Assembly: GCF_029892105.1 (NCBI RefSeq)
Contig: NZ_JARZAJ010000009.1
Span: 1-64,000, forward strand
Origin: Kitasatospora sp. GP82
Lineage (GTDB): Bacteria; Actinomycetota; Actinomycetes; Streptomycetales; Streptomycetaceae
Reading direction: 5' to 3'
Length of the DNA stretch: 64,000 nucleotides
Position numbers and translations under genes: made by a program. The notes below the pieces were generated by a model that was given only the letters and a program-made list of their open reading frames with translations, was not told where the DNA came from and searched no databases. This document shows positions 18,301-27,461 of the stretch, piece after piece. The stretch's first letter is position 1. Each line of letters opens with the position of its first letter.

Positions 18301-19384
18301 CATTGCTGACGGGCGGTCAGAGTCCGCGATCGCAACACCCGCAACACCCACAACACCCGCTGCCCCGACGGTGCCACCCGAGCCCGTGCCGATGCACGAG
18401 TCGGCACCCCCGCCGGAGGCCTCCGCCGGCCTGGCCGACCAGGCGCGCCCGGCGCCCGCCGACGCCGCGTATCCGGAGCGTCCGGAGCGTCCGATGTCCG
18501 CCCCGGTCCCGGCCCCTGCGCAGTCGGCCGTCGGCCGCAGTGACAGCGACGACCTGCTCGCCATCCTGCGTTCCCCGGAGGCGCACGCCGTCCGCACCGC
18601 GCCCCGGATCCGCCTCCTCGGTCCGGTGGACGTACTCGGTGCTGCCGGCCCCGCCGAACCGGCGGCCGTCGCCCGCCTCACCGAGCTCGCCGCTCTGCTC
18701 GCTCTCCGCCCGGGGGTCGAACACGGCGCTCTCGACCGGGCCCTGCACCCGGGCGCCGCGCATCTCGCCCCTGCCCGTGAGAGCACGCCCGAGACCGCCT
18801 CCGAGGGCGCAGTCGAACACCCCGAGACCCCGTTGCCCGCCCGACTCGCCGAACTGGCCGCCTGGTTCGGCACCTCGGCCGAGGGCCGGGCCCTCCTCCG
18901 CCCGGACGCACCCGACGGCTACGCCTTCGCCCCGACGGTGACCTGCGACTGGGACGAGTTCCGCAGTCTGTACCGGCGCGGCATGCGCAGTACCAGCAGT
19001 ACTGCCGACGCCGCGCTCGCCCACGCCCTCGCCCTGGTGCGCGGCGCCCCGTTCGCCGAGGCACCGGCCACCGCCTACACCTGGGCCGAGCCCGAGCGTC
19101 AGGACATGCTCGCCGCCATCGTCGACACCGCCCACGAACTCGCCGCCCGCCGCCTCCAGTACGGTGACCACCGCAGCGCCGAGGCCGCCATCTTCCGCGG
19201 TCTCGCCGTCGCTCCCGACGTCGAGCTCCTGCACCGCGACCTCTTCTACACCTACGCCTCCGCCGGAGCCCGTGACCAACTCGTCCGCGCCGTCAACCGC
19301 CTGGACGCCCTCAGCCGCCGGACCGGCCGCGATCTCGACGCGGACACCGTCGCACTCCTCCGCGACCTGCTCGCCGGAAACTGA
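15389..19384 (+). CDS. Membrane LysM-BTAD protein, last gene of the Tad operon
   Basis: A 1331-residue multidomain protein. In order: three membrane helices (about residues 50-70, 98-120 and 145-168); two LysM modules (about 205-265, starting TYTVRDARPADSLWSIAER, and 300-350, starting VTVRNGDTLSAIAEREL); a Ser/Pro linker; a fourth helix near 452-472 followed by an arginine-rich stop-transfer; a large cytoplasmic region; a Pro/Ala linker (about 870-1060); and a C-terminal winged-helix-like plus BTAD segment from about 1071 (RIRLLGPVDVLG, later CDWDEFRSLYRRGM). LysM modules bind peptidoglycan; BTAD is the oligomerisation domain of SARP regulators. It may sense the envelope and act on transcription, but the DNA-binding half looks degenerate. 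It overlaps the upstream stop (TGATG). Confidence 0.88.
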   Translation: MAAPRARHHAHGTRTDSPAPGGAAGSPGPEKRRPVPLRPHRRRRSAGSLAGALGALIALAGLLIGLPVVLLYGTLAVQGMGDPASGGLVPMLTGPDDGRLFLWALVAVGWVAWLCFAFSVLLEIPAQLRGRIARRIPAFGWSQRLAAGLVGSVLAVLPVAGGAFAATPENAQAAVAPAQLTARAPYAALPAAPVAPALAPAAEQRPTYTVRDARPADSLWSIAERQLGSGERWMEIAKLNSGRVMDDSGIRFDADRPIQPGWKLLMPGDAKPDGTPAQSPAPSTPQESGTASVKPAAGRHASVTVRNGDTLSAIAERELGDAEAWPKLFDANKGAGAPDGTRLTDPDVLVPGTILTLPGAQAPATPPPSTSSTPSTPTSPASPTSPASPASSEPSAPSVPSAVPSQAPVVPPPTAKPSAPSDSKPSANGAASPTKAPAHTPARASAPSGDYSVALAASSVGVLLAAVMIGTVARRRGDQQRARRPRHRIALPPPPAAAFEAELKVRQSELGLDLLNRALRTMARNTVRTGKRLPALVAVRVTPGHTVELHLAAPATPIAPFRAAHAPNVWWCPEGSPELLSAAQAAKASAPYPALVTLGTAPDGAVVLADLETVRLMHLSGHPDDARDVLRTLAVELAHSPLADRLHLHLVGLAEDLPLTGSAVERVHRYDTLESAITALGPRTAKARATLVAAEAASPRDARSRGHADASWVPEIVLSAQPPGGNLPAELGRLLDNTPRTCLAVVTRAPERGSGPVARWTLPSTGAATIPGLHLAVELQRLDPEQYDQLGELLRVACDTTQYPAPDWTLDGPGADLDPTELPLPVPVLASVGAPSGDSVALPADLAGAQLVTRVIGTGASPFAGTDPTVTPAPRPAGPVALSKPGAPSAAATPDAPVAPMAPTAPVAPSTPDASGRPSRYSANGRGLHSNGSSVPSAPTGPRAVPPVVPPTAEVSPAAPVAPVEPVPTRPIADGRSESAIATPATPTTPAAPTVPPEPVPMHESAPPPEASAGLADQARPAPADAAYPERPERPMSAPVPAPAQSAVGRSDSDDLLAILRSPEAHAVRTAPRIRLLGPVDVLGAAGPAEPAAVARLTELAALLALRPGVEHGALDRALHPGAAHLAPARESTPETASEGAVEHPETPLPARLAELAAWFGTSAEGRALLRPDAPDGYAFAPTVTCDWDEFRSLYRRGMRSTSSTADAALAHALALVRGAPFAEAPATAYTWAEPERQDMLAAIVDTAHELAARRLQYGDHRSAEAAIFRGLAVAPDVELLHRDLFYTYASAGARDQLVRAVNRLDALSRRTGRDLDADTVALLRDLLAGN

Positions 19385-19591
19385 GCCTTGGCCGCTGCCT
19401 GTGGCATCCGCAACTTCACCGGCAGTGAAGGTGGTTCGTCGGCAATGGATTGGCAAGTCCGTGGCCTGCTCAAGGACCGCTGCGGTCAGGTCCTGGACGC
19501 CGATGACGCACCGCCACGCGGCCAGGGCCACCGGGCTTGGTGTCAGCGAGAGCACTGCCCCGAACCGGGTGCCACACCCGCGCACCGACCG

Positions 19592-19630
19592 CCGGGACGT
19601 GTGAGCCGATCACATCGGCCCACGTCCCGG
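19592..19630. terminator. Strong hairpin between the Tad operon and corA
   Basis: CCGGGACGTG (19592-19601) pairs with CACGTCCCGG (19621-19630), and inside it CCGAT pairs with ATCGG around a three-base loop. It lies between two convergent genes and can serve both. The rest of the 270-base gap holds no gene that I can support. Confidence 0.75.
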
Positions 19631-19656
19631 CCGCTGCGCGGCGTATCCGAGTTCCG

Positions 19657-20631
19657 TCAGATCCAGTCCTTCCGCCTGAAGCTGACGTACAGCACGGCGG
19701 AGAGTACGACGGTGGCCCCCGTGGAGACGAGGAAGCCCCATTCGGTCCCGAACCCCGGGTAGGGGACGTTCTGCCCGTAGAAGCCGGTGATGGCGGTGGG
19801 GACGGCGATGATCGACGCCCAGCTCGTCACCTTCTTCATGATGAGATTCATCCGGTTGCCCTGGACGGTGAGGTTCGTCTCCATGATCGAGGTCACCATG
19901 TCGCGCAGCGACTCGGTCCACTCGGTGGCCCGCAGGACGTGGTCGTAGACGTCCTGGTAGTAGGGCATCAGCGGCTCGCTGACGATGTGGAGATCGCGGC
20001 GGAGCAGGCTGTTCACGACCTCACGCATCGGCAGGACGACCCGGCGCAGTCTCACCAGGCTCTTGCGCAGTTCGAAGGAGCGGCGCTGGACGGACTCGAT
20101 CTCCCGGGTGCTGTCCTCGAACAGCATGTCCTCGACTTCCTCTATTCGGTCGTCGAGGTCCTGCACGGCGGCGAAGTGGCCGTCGACGATGAAATCGAGC
20201 AGCCCGTAGAGCAGGAAGCCGACACCGTGCTTGACCAGGTCAGGAGTGTCGTCCCAGCGGGCGACCACCTGTTCGATGTCGAAGCCGGCGTCCTTGCGGA
20301 CGGTGATCAGGGCGGTGTCGGTGATGAATGCCGAGACCTCGCTCGTCGTCAGCAGCCCGCTCTCCCGGTCCGTGCTGATCGCATAGGCGCTCAGGAACGA
20401 GTGGGTGCGGTACCGATCAAGCTTCGGGCGCTGATGGTCGTTCCGCGCGTCCTCCACGGCCAGCGCGTGCAGGCCGAACTCCTCACTGATCATTGCGAGG
20501 TCGGCGGGGCCGGGTGCGCACAGGTCCAGCCAGACCACCGCCGAGGGGTCGGACACGTACTCGGAGATGTCCTCGACGGGAAAATCCTCGAGCACCAGGT
20601 TGCCGCTGCGATAGAGCCGGGTTCTAGTCAT
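19657..20631 (-). CDS. corA: CorA-family divalent cation transporter
   Basis: A 324-residue protein of the CorA/MIT family: a cytoplasmic alpha/beta funnel domain, a long helix (LRKSLVRLRRVVLPMREVVN), then two transmembrane helices and a charged C-terminus (VSFRRKDWI). It should mediate Mg2+ (or Co2+/Ni2+) uptake as a pentamer. The selectivity signature after the first helix reads TGFYGQNVPYPGFG, so the canonical GMN is GQN here. I place the start at ATG 20629-20631, giving MTRTRLYRSGN; the frame stays open further upstream without a better start. Confidence 0.9.
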   Translation of the reverse strand: MTRTRLYRSGNLVLEDFPVEDISEYVSDPSAVVWLDLCAPGPADLAMISEEFGLHALAVEDARNDHQRPKLDRYRTHSFLSAYAISTDRESGLLTTSEVSAFITDTALITVRKDAGFDIEQVVARWDDTPDLVKHGVGFLLYGLLDFIVDGHFAAVQDLDDRIEEVEDMLFEDSTREIESVQRRSFELRKSLVRLRRVVLPMREVVNSLLRRDLHIVSEPLMPYYQDVYDHVLRATEWTESLRDMVTSIMETNLTVQGNRMNLIMKKVTSWASIIAVPTAITGFYGQNVPYPGFGTEWGFLVSTGATVVLSAVLYVSFRRKDWI

Positions 20632-20767
20632 GCGGGACAGCGTAGCCAGGGCTTTTCTGCGCCCGACGGCGACTGCCACGGAGAGCGGAGCCGGGTACGG
20701 CATCGTTTCGGTGCCGCACCCGTCGAGGGCCGGCCGTGCTGTTACGCGGCCTTCTTGAAGAGCTCGA

Positions 20768-21252
20768 TCAGGCTGGTGAAGCTGTCGCCGGCGTGGCCGT
20801 GACATCCGTCACCGTGTTCCTCCAGGTCGGCCTGGTCACAGCGGTCTCACCGGGCCGCACGGTCAACGGGGTGGGCCCCGCGTCGAAACGTTCGATTGTG
20901 GAGATCGCGGAGGAACCGTGACTGACGTAGACGTCGAAGGGCTCCAGACTGTCGTCAAGGACACGGACGGTCGGACAGCCGTCAAGGGCGTACGGCGGCT
21001 TGCCGCGGTTGACCAGCTCGACGGTCATCACCCGCAGGCCCATCGCGGCCTCGGTATCCCCGGTCCGAAGCCTGGCTCCCGTCTCCGGGCAGGGCCTGGG
21101 GGTGGTGGGGAAGGTGCGGCGGCCGCTGGGCTTCCGGTCCCGGAGCCTGCCGCGGACCGCGTACCGCAGGCGGTTAGCAGAGCGCTCGCAGTGAGCCGCG
21201 AGCCCACGGTGATGAGCGATATCTGACGAGGCCTGACCACTGGCGAGTCCAT
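20768..21252 (-). pseudogene. Frameshifted DUF4232 lipoprotein
   Basis: Reading leftwards, one frame begins with a lipoprotein signal (SRLTASALLTACGTRS) and runs into a Pro-rich spacer. A different frame then carries a DUF4232 domain: CPETGARLRTGDTEAAMGLR, LVNRGKPPYALDGCPTVRVL and LTVRPGETAVTRPTWRNTVT. Joining the two needs one frame change near 21090-21110, in a C-rich run. The domain also stops early, at WRNTVTD, where intact members continue for tens of residues. It is therefore either a decayed gene or, less likely, a sequencing indel plus a natural truncation. The remaining 130 bases to corA show nothing else certain. Confidence 0.65.
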
Positions 21253-21459
21253 ATGCTCATCGTGTCACGGCGTTTGACTATCTCTTTGCTTTCGCTCCAC
21301 GGCCGGAACGGCGTCCCGCGGCCGAATACAGGTTCGCATCGGCCGACAGCTGAGCTGCCCCGGTCTGGATCGGCCGAGGGATCACACCGTATGGTGGCGA
21401 GATCGGGCGTGGTGAAGGGCACCACGGTGGGAGATACGGACCCCGCGTGAACAGGCGGG

Positions 21460-23688
21460 GTGGGGCGGAGACCGGCGGTGGCGGACCTCACATCGACCTC
21501 CGGGAGTGGCAGCAGGCCTCCCGGAGCCGACGAGACGACCCCGCTGCCCCCGTACCCGGCGGAACCGCCGGCCGTCCCGGCCGACCCGTCCCCCGCACCG
21601 TACGCGGCCGCGTCCCCGTACCAGCGGGATGCTGTGCCGCCGCACGCCGAGCGCACGGCGCCACTCCCGCCGGTCACCGACGGCCCAGGCGCCCAAGGCA
21701 GCCCAGGCGGTCCGGACGCCGCAATGCCCTCGACCGGCTGGACGGGCCTCATGCCCGCGATCCCGCCCCAGCAGCCCATCGCGAGTCCGAGTGCCCCGAA
21801 CGGTCCGAACGGTGCGGGCAGCCCGGGCGTGGCGCCCGTAGCGGCCGGCCCCGGCCTCGGCGGTGGACTGCGCGGCCGGATCCTGGTGGTCGAAGGCGGC
21901 TACGGTGCGTCAGGCCGTCGTGCCTGGGGCCGCAGTGGGTCCGCGCAGGCGCCGGTACTGTCGGCGATGCTGGCGGGGGTGTCGCCCTCGATCCTGCTGG
22001 CGGCGGACGCGGTGGACGCCGTCCACCTGCCGGGTGCCGCCGATCCGCAGAGCGTTCTCGCCCACCTGCGGGCCGCTGCACGCCACGCCGGACCGCTGCT
22101 CGTCCACCTCGGCGGCCACCTGATCGCCGACCGGCGCGGCGGCCAGCTCTACCTGACGCTGCGCGACACCAAGCCGGGCACGGTCCGGCAGGACGGACTG
22201 CCCTGGTCGGCCGTCGCGGCGGAGCTGCGGCACCGCCCGGCGGAGTGGGACACCCTGGTGATCGCCGACCTCAGCGCCGAACAGGCGCTCTGGCCCCAAC
22301 TGCAGGGCACCGTCTCCACGTTGACGGACGGCCTCCCGCTCTGGGCGGTGATCGCCCCGGATCCGGAGCAGATCGGTACCTTCACCCGGGCCTTGATAGA
22401 GGCACTGCACGGCGGACGCCCCGGCGCGGAGCCCGTCCTCGCGCCGGAGCAGCTGCGTCAGCAGGTGCACTCGGTGCTGCGTCCGGACGTGATCATCCAC
22501 ACCTCGCACCCGGCCGACCGGCCGCTGTTCCGCAATACGGCGCGTCAGCTGGGCGACGGGGTGCCCCGTCCGTACGAGGGCCCGCGTCCGGCCGCCGTGC
22601 TGCCGAAGCCGCCGGCGCGGGCGGCGCGTCCGCGCCCGGGGGCGGCGAAGCCGGTCGTGATGCTGTCCAAGGGCGTGGCCCAGGAGGCGGCGAAGGCGGC
22701 GGCGCCGCGCGGACCGGTCTCACTGCTCAAGCCCGGCGTGCCGCCGACGCCACCGCGTCGGGGACGCCCGGTCTCTCTGCTGAAGACGGCGCAGCGGCAG
22801 CTCCCCGAGGTGCCCCGGCCTGAGTTCGCCGAGGTGGGGGAGGCTCTGGTGAGCCTGTCCAAGGTCCTTCCCCTGCCCGCCCCCGAGCCGCTGGAGGCGG
22901 TCCGTGTTCCGGCGGTTCAGCCCGAGGCCGCGCCCGGAGCCGGGGCCGAACCGACTGCCGGGGAACCCGTCCCCCCGGTCAGCCTCCGCAAGCCGCTGCC
23001 CATCGAGCCCGAGCCCGAGTTCGAGCCCGCCCCCGAGCCCGAGACTGAATCCGAGCCCGAGCCGATCGTTGAGGCCGGGGCCGAGCTGATTGCCGGGGAG
23101 CCCGTCCCCCCGGTCAGCCTCGGCAAGCCGCTGCCCATCGAGCCCGAGCCCGAGCCCGAGTTCGAGCCCGAACCCGAAGCCGAGCCAGAGCCGGCCGTCG
23201 AGCCCGAAGCCGCGCCGGAGCCTGCACCCGATGCCGACCCGCTCGCCGTGTACCGCGAGGCGATCGGCCGGATCGTCCGCAACGCGGACGCGGGCGAGCA
23301 CGAGGCCGCCACCGAGCTCGCGCTCGAACTGGAGCAGCAGGCGCTGTCCGCCCACGGCCCGGTCGCACCGGCCGTTCTGCAGGTGCGTCAGGTCCGCGCC
23401 CATGTACTGCGCCTGGCGGGCCGTCCGGAGCTGGCCGCCGAGCTGTACCGCGAGGTGGCCCTGACGCTGCTTCGATCGGAGGGGGCCGAGCACCCGGAGA
23501 CCCAGCAGGCGGCGACCAACGCGGAGGCGTGCTGGCGCTCGATCCGGGACCGCACCGAGGCGATCAGGGTCGCCCCGGAGATCATCGAGCTCCGCGCCTA
23601 CCTTCCGGGACCGGACGGCCGCAAACTCCGTGCGGCCGAGCGCTACCTCAAGCAGCTGGTGACCGCCGAGATCGAGACCCAGCTGTAG
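21460..23688 (+). CDS. Degenerate caspase-fold protein with repeat linker and TPR-like tail
   Basis: A 742-residue protein. Residues 1-130 are Pro-rich. Residues about 140-385 match the protein at 5755 and follow the caspase-like pattern: [20 protein letters not shown] keeps a His (about residue 220), but the Cys region reads IADLSAEQ, so no catalytic Cys is visible. A linker carries five PVSL-K type motifs (for example [38 protein letters not shown]) and Glu/Pro repeats. The C-terminal 150 residues form TPR-like helices ([39 protein letters not shown]). It starts at GTG 21460. It probably works in protein assembly or signalling, not proteolysis. Confidence 0.6.
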   Translation: MGRRPAVADLTSTSGSGSRPPGADETTPLPPYPAEPPAVPADPSPAPYAAASPYQRDAVPPHAERTAPLPPVTDGPGAQGSPGGPDAAMPSTGWTGLMPAIPPQQPIASPSAPNGPNGAGSPGVAPVAAGPGLGGGLRGRILVVEGGYGASGRRAWGRSGSAQAPVLSAMLAGVSPSILLAADAVDAVHLPGAADPQSVLAHLRAAARHAGPLLVHLGGHLIADRRGGQLYLTLRDTKPGTVRQDGLPWSAVAAELRHRPAEWDTLVIADLSAEQALWPQLQGTVSTLTDGLPLWAVIAPDPEQIGTFTRALIEALHGGRPGAEPVLAPEQLRQQVHSVLRPDVIIHTSHPADRPLFRNTARQLGDGVPRPYEGPRPAAVLPKPPARAARPRPGAAKPVVMLSKGVAQEAAKAAAPRGPVSLLKPGVPPTPPRRGRPVSLLKTAQRQLPEVPRPEFAEVGEALVSLSKVLPLPAPEPLEAVRVPAVQPEAAPGAGAEPTAGEPVPPVSLRKPLPIEPEPEFEPAPEPETESEPEPIVEAGAELIAGEPVPPVSLGKPLPIEPEPEPEFEPEPEAEPEPAVEPEAAPEPAPDADPLAVYREAIGRIVRNADAGEHEAATELALELEQQALSAHGPVAPAVLQVRQVRAHVLRLAGRPELAAELYREVALTLLRSEGAEHPETQQAATNAEACWRSIRDRTEAIRVAPEIIELRAYLPGPDGRKLRAAERYLKQLVTAEIETQL
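22956..23170 (+). repeat. Two near-identical coding repeats in the linker
   Basis: A unit of about 65 bases beginning at 22956 recurs at 23091 with few changes. Each encodes [20 protein letters not shown], followed by Glu/Pro hexanucleotide repeats (GAGCCC and variants). In-frame copy variation is likely. Confidence 0.8.
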
Positions 23689-23788
23689 CGCTCCGAGCGC
23701 TCGGCCCTGACCCGCCCAAGGGCTCCGCCAGTGGGCAACCCGTCAGGATGGGGCGCCCCTGGACGGTGCAACCGACTCCCGTGACTGC

Positions 23789-24496
23789 CTACTGGCGGGG
23801 CCTCTGAGCGTGCCACTGCGCGGAGTTGCCCTGGACCTCGGTGATGCTCGGGTGGCGCACGGCGTCCAGTGCGCCGTCGGAGAGCAGATCGGCGATCAGG
23901 GCCGGGCTGCCGAAGACCTCGGTCCCGTTCAGGTCCCAGTCGGTGAGGACGAACCAGGACCGGTCCAAGGGCCACCAATGTGCGGGGAACTGCGTCGACA
24001 CGACCCGATCGGGTGCTGTGCAGGCGTCGTGATGTGCCAGCGCCTCGTGGAGTCGGCCGCGGCGGGCCGGGACCGGGCAGGGGATGTCCTCGATCGCTGC
24101 CTGGGCCCAGTAGCACTCCGTGCCCAGCCCGTCAGGGCTGTGCCGGGCCAGAATCCCGACCAGGCGGGAAAGGGACTCCCGGTCGATCTCCCCCAGCGAC
24201 GGACCCTCGAAGCCCGCGGGCAGGTCGAGCCCCCTGAAGACTCGATACGACGGGGTGCACTGCCAGTCCTCCAGGCGCTTGCCGGCCCTCGCCAGCAGGT
24301 CGTTCCACCGGACCCGCGTCTCTCCCCCGTAGGCCGTGTGGAGAACCCAGCAACGGTCGGGGAAACCCTCCTGGGGCTCATAGCCCAGGAGGGCCTCGGC
24401 CTGTTCCAACAGCGGACGCATGCCACCCAGCGGATCATCGTCCGGCACAAGCTCCAACGTGCAGTCCCTCGCTACTTCGACCGTAAGTTCGACCAT
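23789..24496 (-). CDS. Conserved-looking hypothetical protein
   Basis: A 235-residue soluble protein that I do not recognise. It starts [20 protein letters not shown] and has aromatic-rich segments ([40 protein letters not shown]) with several tryptophans and histidines late in the chain. There is no signal peptide or membrane helix. Codon use is normal for the genome. The ATG at 24494-24496 is chosen because upstream codons in the frame are the antisense of the next gene. It diverges from the SpoIIE-type phosphatase, leaving about 160 bases for both promoters. Confidence 0.6.
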   Translation of the reverse strand: MVELTVEVARDCTLELVPDDDPLGGMRPLLEQAEALLGYEPQEGFPDRCWVLHTAYGGETRVRWNDLLARAGKRLEDWQCTPSYRVFRGLDLPAGFEGPSLGEIDRESLSRLVGILARHSPDGLGTECYWAQAAIEDIPCPVPARRGRLHEALAHHDACTAPDRVVSTQFPAHWWPLDRSWFVLTDWDLNGTEVFGSPALIADLLSDGALDAVRHPSITEVQGNSAQWHAQRPRQ

Positions 24497-24656
24497 CGGT
24501 AACCGTAGAGGTTGACGACAGTCTCGGACGAGGGAACCGTCCAGGGATGCGTCCCCTGCGTTCCGTCGCCGTACGGGACATCCGGTGCAGTCCGGGCGAG
24601 TATGGGAACAGGGCCGTCGCGGGCGCACCTCGTCGGCTGGAGGCAAGGTGGTTGCG

Positions 24657-26795
24657 GTGAGCACGTCACGGTCCGTACTCTCCCGGCCCGCGCCTGGCGG
24701 AGCGAAACCGGTAGCCGAGGGCGACTTCGGTGTGCTGGTTCCGATCCTGCGGTCGGCTTCCGGCGGACTCGGCGCGCACATCGGCGGACTGTACCTGCTC
24801 CCGGATGACCTGCAAGTACTCCACCTGGCGATGACACTCGGCGCGGCAAAGCAGTTCACCCGGCCCTGGGAGCGCATCGGCCTGGCCGCACCGATCCCGG
24901 TAGCCGATGCGGTGCGCGACGGCCGCCTGGTCTGGGTGGGCGGCGCAGCGGAGATGGCACGGCGGTATCCACGGGTCGCGGTGGCCATGCCCTACGCCTT
25001 CTGCCTCGCGGTTGCTCCGCTCGCCACCGGGCGGCGTACGTACGGCGCGGTGTTCCTGCTCTGGCCCGCGGCCCATCCCGCCGAGCTGTCGCGGCAGGAG
25101 CGCGACGGGCTCACGGCGCTCGCCGGCGAGCTGGCCGCCGAACTGGAACGGGCGGACCGCGCGGGCCGACCGCTCCGGCCCGGCCCGAGGCCGCTGTCGG
25201 TCGGCACGGAGAGTGGCGATGCGCCCACCGCGGTGATGGCCCGGCTGCCCGAGGGGATCTGCGCCATCGACCAGCGCGGTCGGGTGACCTTCCTCACGGA
25301 GCGCGCGGCCGATCTGCTGGGCGAGCCCGCCGACCGACTCCGGGGTGCCCGCCCCTGGGCGGTGCTGCCGTGGCTCCGTGATCCCGTGTACGAGGACCGG
25401 CACCGGGCGGCGGTGATCAGCGGACAGCCCACGTCGTTCGTGGCACTGCGGCCGCCGGGCCGGTGGCTGTCCTTCGAGCTCTACCCGGACGCCTCCGGAC
25501 TCACCGTGCGTATCACCGACGCCGAGGTCGCCCAGAGTGACCTGCCGGCGTCCAGAACGGCCATCGGTCCTGCCGTGCCGACGCGGACCGGGGTCCTCTA
25601 CCACATCCTGCACCTCGCCGGCACGCTGACCGAGGCGGTCAGCGTGCAGGATGTGGTGAGCATGGTCTCCGAGCAGATCGTGCCGGCCTTCGGTGGTCAG
25701 GCGGTCGCCGTGCTGCTGGCCGAGAGCGGCCGACTGCGCATCGTGGGCCACCGCGGCTATTCACCCGGCCTGGTCGACCGGTTCGACAGCACCCCGTTGA
25801 CCGCTCCCACCCCCGGCGTCCAGGCGTTGACCATCCCGGCGCCCGCCTTCTTCGAGACCCGCGAGGAGCTGGAGCGGGTCTACCCGGGCCGTCGTGAGAC
25901 ACAGGACGGCATGGCGGCCTGGGCCTATCTGCCGTTGGTGGTCTCCGGTCGGCTGATCGGGACGTGTGTGCTGGCCTTCGCCGAGCCGCACTGCTTCACC
26001 GTGGACGAACGCGCCGTGCTCACGGCACTCGGCGGCCTGATCGCCCAGGCCCTCGACCGCGCCCGGCTGTACGACGTCAAACTCGGCCTTGCCCGCGGTC
26101 TCCAGGAGAGTCTGCTGCCGCATGCCCTGCCTGCGGTTCCAGGGCTGGAGACCGCCGTGCGTTACCTGCCCTGCACCGAAGGCATGGACATCGGCGGCGA
26201 CTTCTACGACCTCATCCGCATTGATCGCGACACCGCGGCCGTCGTCATCGGCGACGTCGAGGGTCACAATGCCAACGCCGCCGCCTTGATGGGACAGATC
26301 CGCACCGCCGTCCACGCCTTTGCGACGGCCGATGCCGATCCCCGCACCGTGCTGGCCCGTACCAACCGTCTGCTCTTCGAGCTGGGTACCACGCTGTTGG
26401 CCAGCTGCGCCTATCTGCGGGTCGACCTGTCCCGGCGGGAGGCCTGGCTGGCCGATGCCGGACATCCCCCGCCGTTGCTGCGCGGCCACGACGGCCGGGC
26501 GAGTGTGCTGGACCCGCACAACGGCGTGCTTCTCAACGTGGATCCCGCCGTCGACTACCCGCTGACTCGCATCCCCCTGCCGGTCGGCACCACCCTGGCC
26601 CTGTACACCGACGGCCTGGTCGAGAGGCCCGGCGTCGACCTGGGCCACGTTCTGGACGGCCTCTGCGCCACATTCGCCCGCCACGGGGGTGAACCGCTCG
26701 AGCACGTGGCCGACGAGCTCATCGGCCACGCCGAGCAGTCCAGACACCGCACCGACGACATCGCGCTGCTGCTCGTCCGTTCCGTTCCCCGCTGA
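24657..26795 (+). CDS. GAF-PAS-GAF-SpoIIE (PP2C) phosphatase
   Basis: A protein of about 712 residues of the large streptomycete family of PP2C phosphatases that typically dephosphorylate anti-anti-sigma factors. Domains in order: an N-terminal GAF-like domain (residues ~15-145), a PAS-like domain ([20 protein letters not shown]), a second GAF domain ([20 protein letters not shown] to [10 protein letters not shown]) and a C-terminal SpoIIE domain with [28 protein letters not shown] and TDDIALLLV carrying the metal-binding aspartates. No membrane helix or kinase domain is seen. Of several in-frame GTGs, 24657 is behind AAGGTGG and 24648 behind GGAGG; either is possible. Confidence 0.9.
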   Translation: MSTSRSVLSRPAPGGAKPVAEGDFGVLVPILRSASGGLGAHIGGLYLLPDDLQVLHLAMTLGAAKQFTRPWERIGLAAPIPVADAVRDGRLVWVGGAAEMARRYPRVAVAMPYAFCLAVAPLATGRRTYGAVFLLWPAAHPAELSRQERDGLTALAGELAAELERADRAGRPLRPGPRPLSVGTESGDAPTAVMARLPEGICAIDQRGRVTFLTERAADLLGEPADRLRGARPWAVLPWLRDPVYEDRHRAAVISGQPTSFVALRPPGRWLSFELYPDASGLTVRITDAEVAQSDLPASRTAIGPAVPTRTGVLYHILHLAGTLTEAVSVQDVVSMVSEQIVPAFGGQAVAVLLAESGRLRIVGHRGYSPGLVDRFDSTPLTAPTPGVQALTIPAPAFFETREELERVYPGRRETQDGMAAWAYLPLVVSGRLIGTCVLAFAEPHCFTVDERAVLTALGGLIAQALDRARLYDVKLGLARGLQESLLPHALPAVPGLETAVRYLPCTEGMDIGGDFYDLIRIDRDTAAVVIGDVEGHNANAAALMGQIRTAVHAFATADADPRTVLARTNRLLFELGTTLLASCAYLRVDLSRREAWLADAGHPPPLLRGHDGRASVLDPHNGVLLNVDPAVDYPLTRIPLPVGTTLALYTDGLVERPGVDLGHVLDGLCATFARHGGEPLEHVADELIGHAEQSRHRTDDIALLLVRSVPR

Positions 26796-26836
26796 ACCGG
26801 AAGCCGGCGGGGCCCCCGCCTCACCGTCGTCCCGAT

Positions 26837-27264
26837 CAGGGGCTGTTCGGAGAACGCCGGCGGAGTCGACGGTGGTGGCGTTCTTGACCACGGCTGCGAT
26901 GCCCTGCCCGACCTGGGTCAGCTGCTGGAGGCTCGCCCGGATGGCCTGGGTCTCGTACGCCGACTTGTACGTCGTGCTCGGCCGGGAAGTCCCAGGAAGG
27001 CTGCCCGCCAGGACAGTTGTCACATCGGGGGGCATCTGTGGCGGGGTGGGCTTCGCCGGGTCGCGGTCCGGTGACCGGTATCCGTTCGCGGGGTCGACCA
27101 CGTCGTACCTGTGCGTGGCATGGCCTCGCGACACCGCTCCCGGCTGGACCGCCCGGCCTCCCGCAGAACCGGACCTCGCCGAGGTCGGGCCCGCGCCTGC
27201 CTGCCCGACGGCTGAGGGATCCCAGACGATCACACCGGATGTCGGGACCTTGAACTGGAGACAT
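26837..27264 (-). other. Coding-like remnant with no intact end
   Basis: On the minus strand one frame has strong G/C third-position bias and protein-like sequence (KVPTSGVIVWDPSAVGQAGA, RYDVVDPANGYRSPDRDP, TYKSAYETQAIRASLQQLTQ, VGQGIAAVVKNATTVDS). No convincing start with a ribosome site is visible on the right. On the left the frame runs without a stop into the antisense of the phosphatase gene, so any real gene has lost its 3' end. I treat it as the middle of a broken gene of unknown family. The flanking bases 26796-26836 hold a short GC hairpin after the phosphatase stop. 27265-27461 is mixed-GC upstream sequence of the next gene with nothing else identified. Confidence 0.35.
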
Positions 27265-27461
27265 GCCTGAGTGTGCCGGCGTGCCCTCCGGGGCGCTCTA
27301 CCATGCGCAGGGCGAGCAGGGGTACGAATGGCCGAAACTGTCTCAGATCCATTTGCCGGAAGGCTTGTTGTGGTGGGTGGCGGCGCCCATCCTGAAACCC
27401 TCTTGGCATGGCCAGGGAAAAGAATCAGGGGAGCAACCCCCGGATGAGACAGGAGAAGTGC

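Noticed and set aside
19388-19762. Plus frame after the LysM-BTAD gene
   Set aside because: It covers a strong terminator and the antisense end of corA, with no domain signal.
21447-22823. 458-codon plus frame overlapping the caspase-TPR gene
   Set aside because: Composition is extreme (Gly/Arg/Pro) and no family blocks are present, whereas the 21460 frame has the shared caspase-like blocks.
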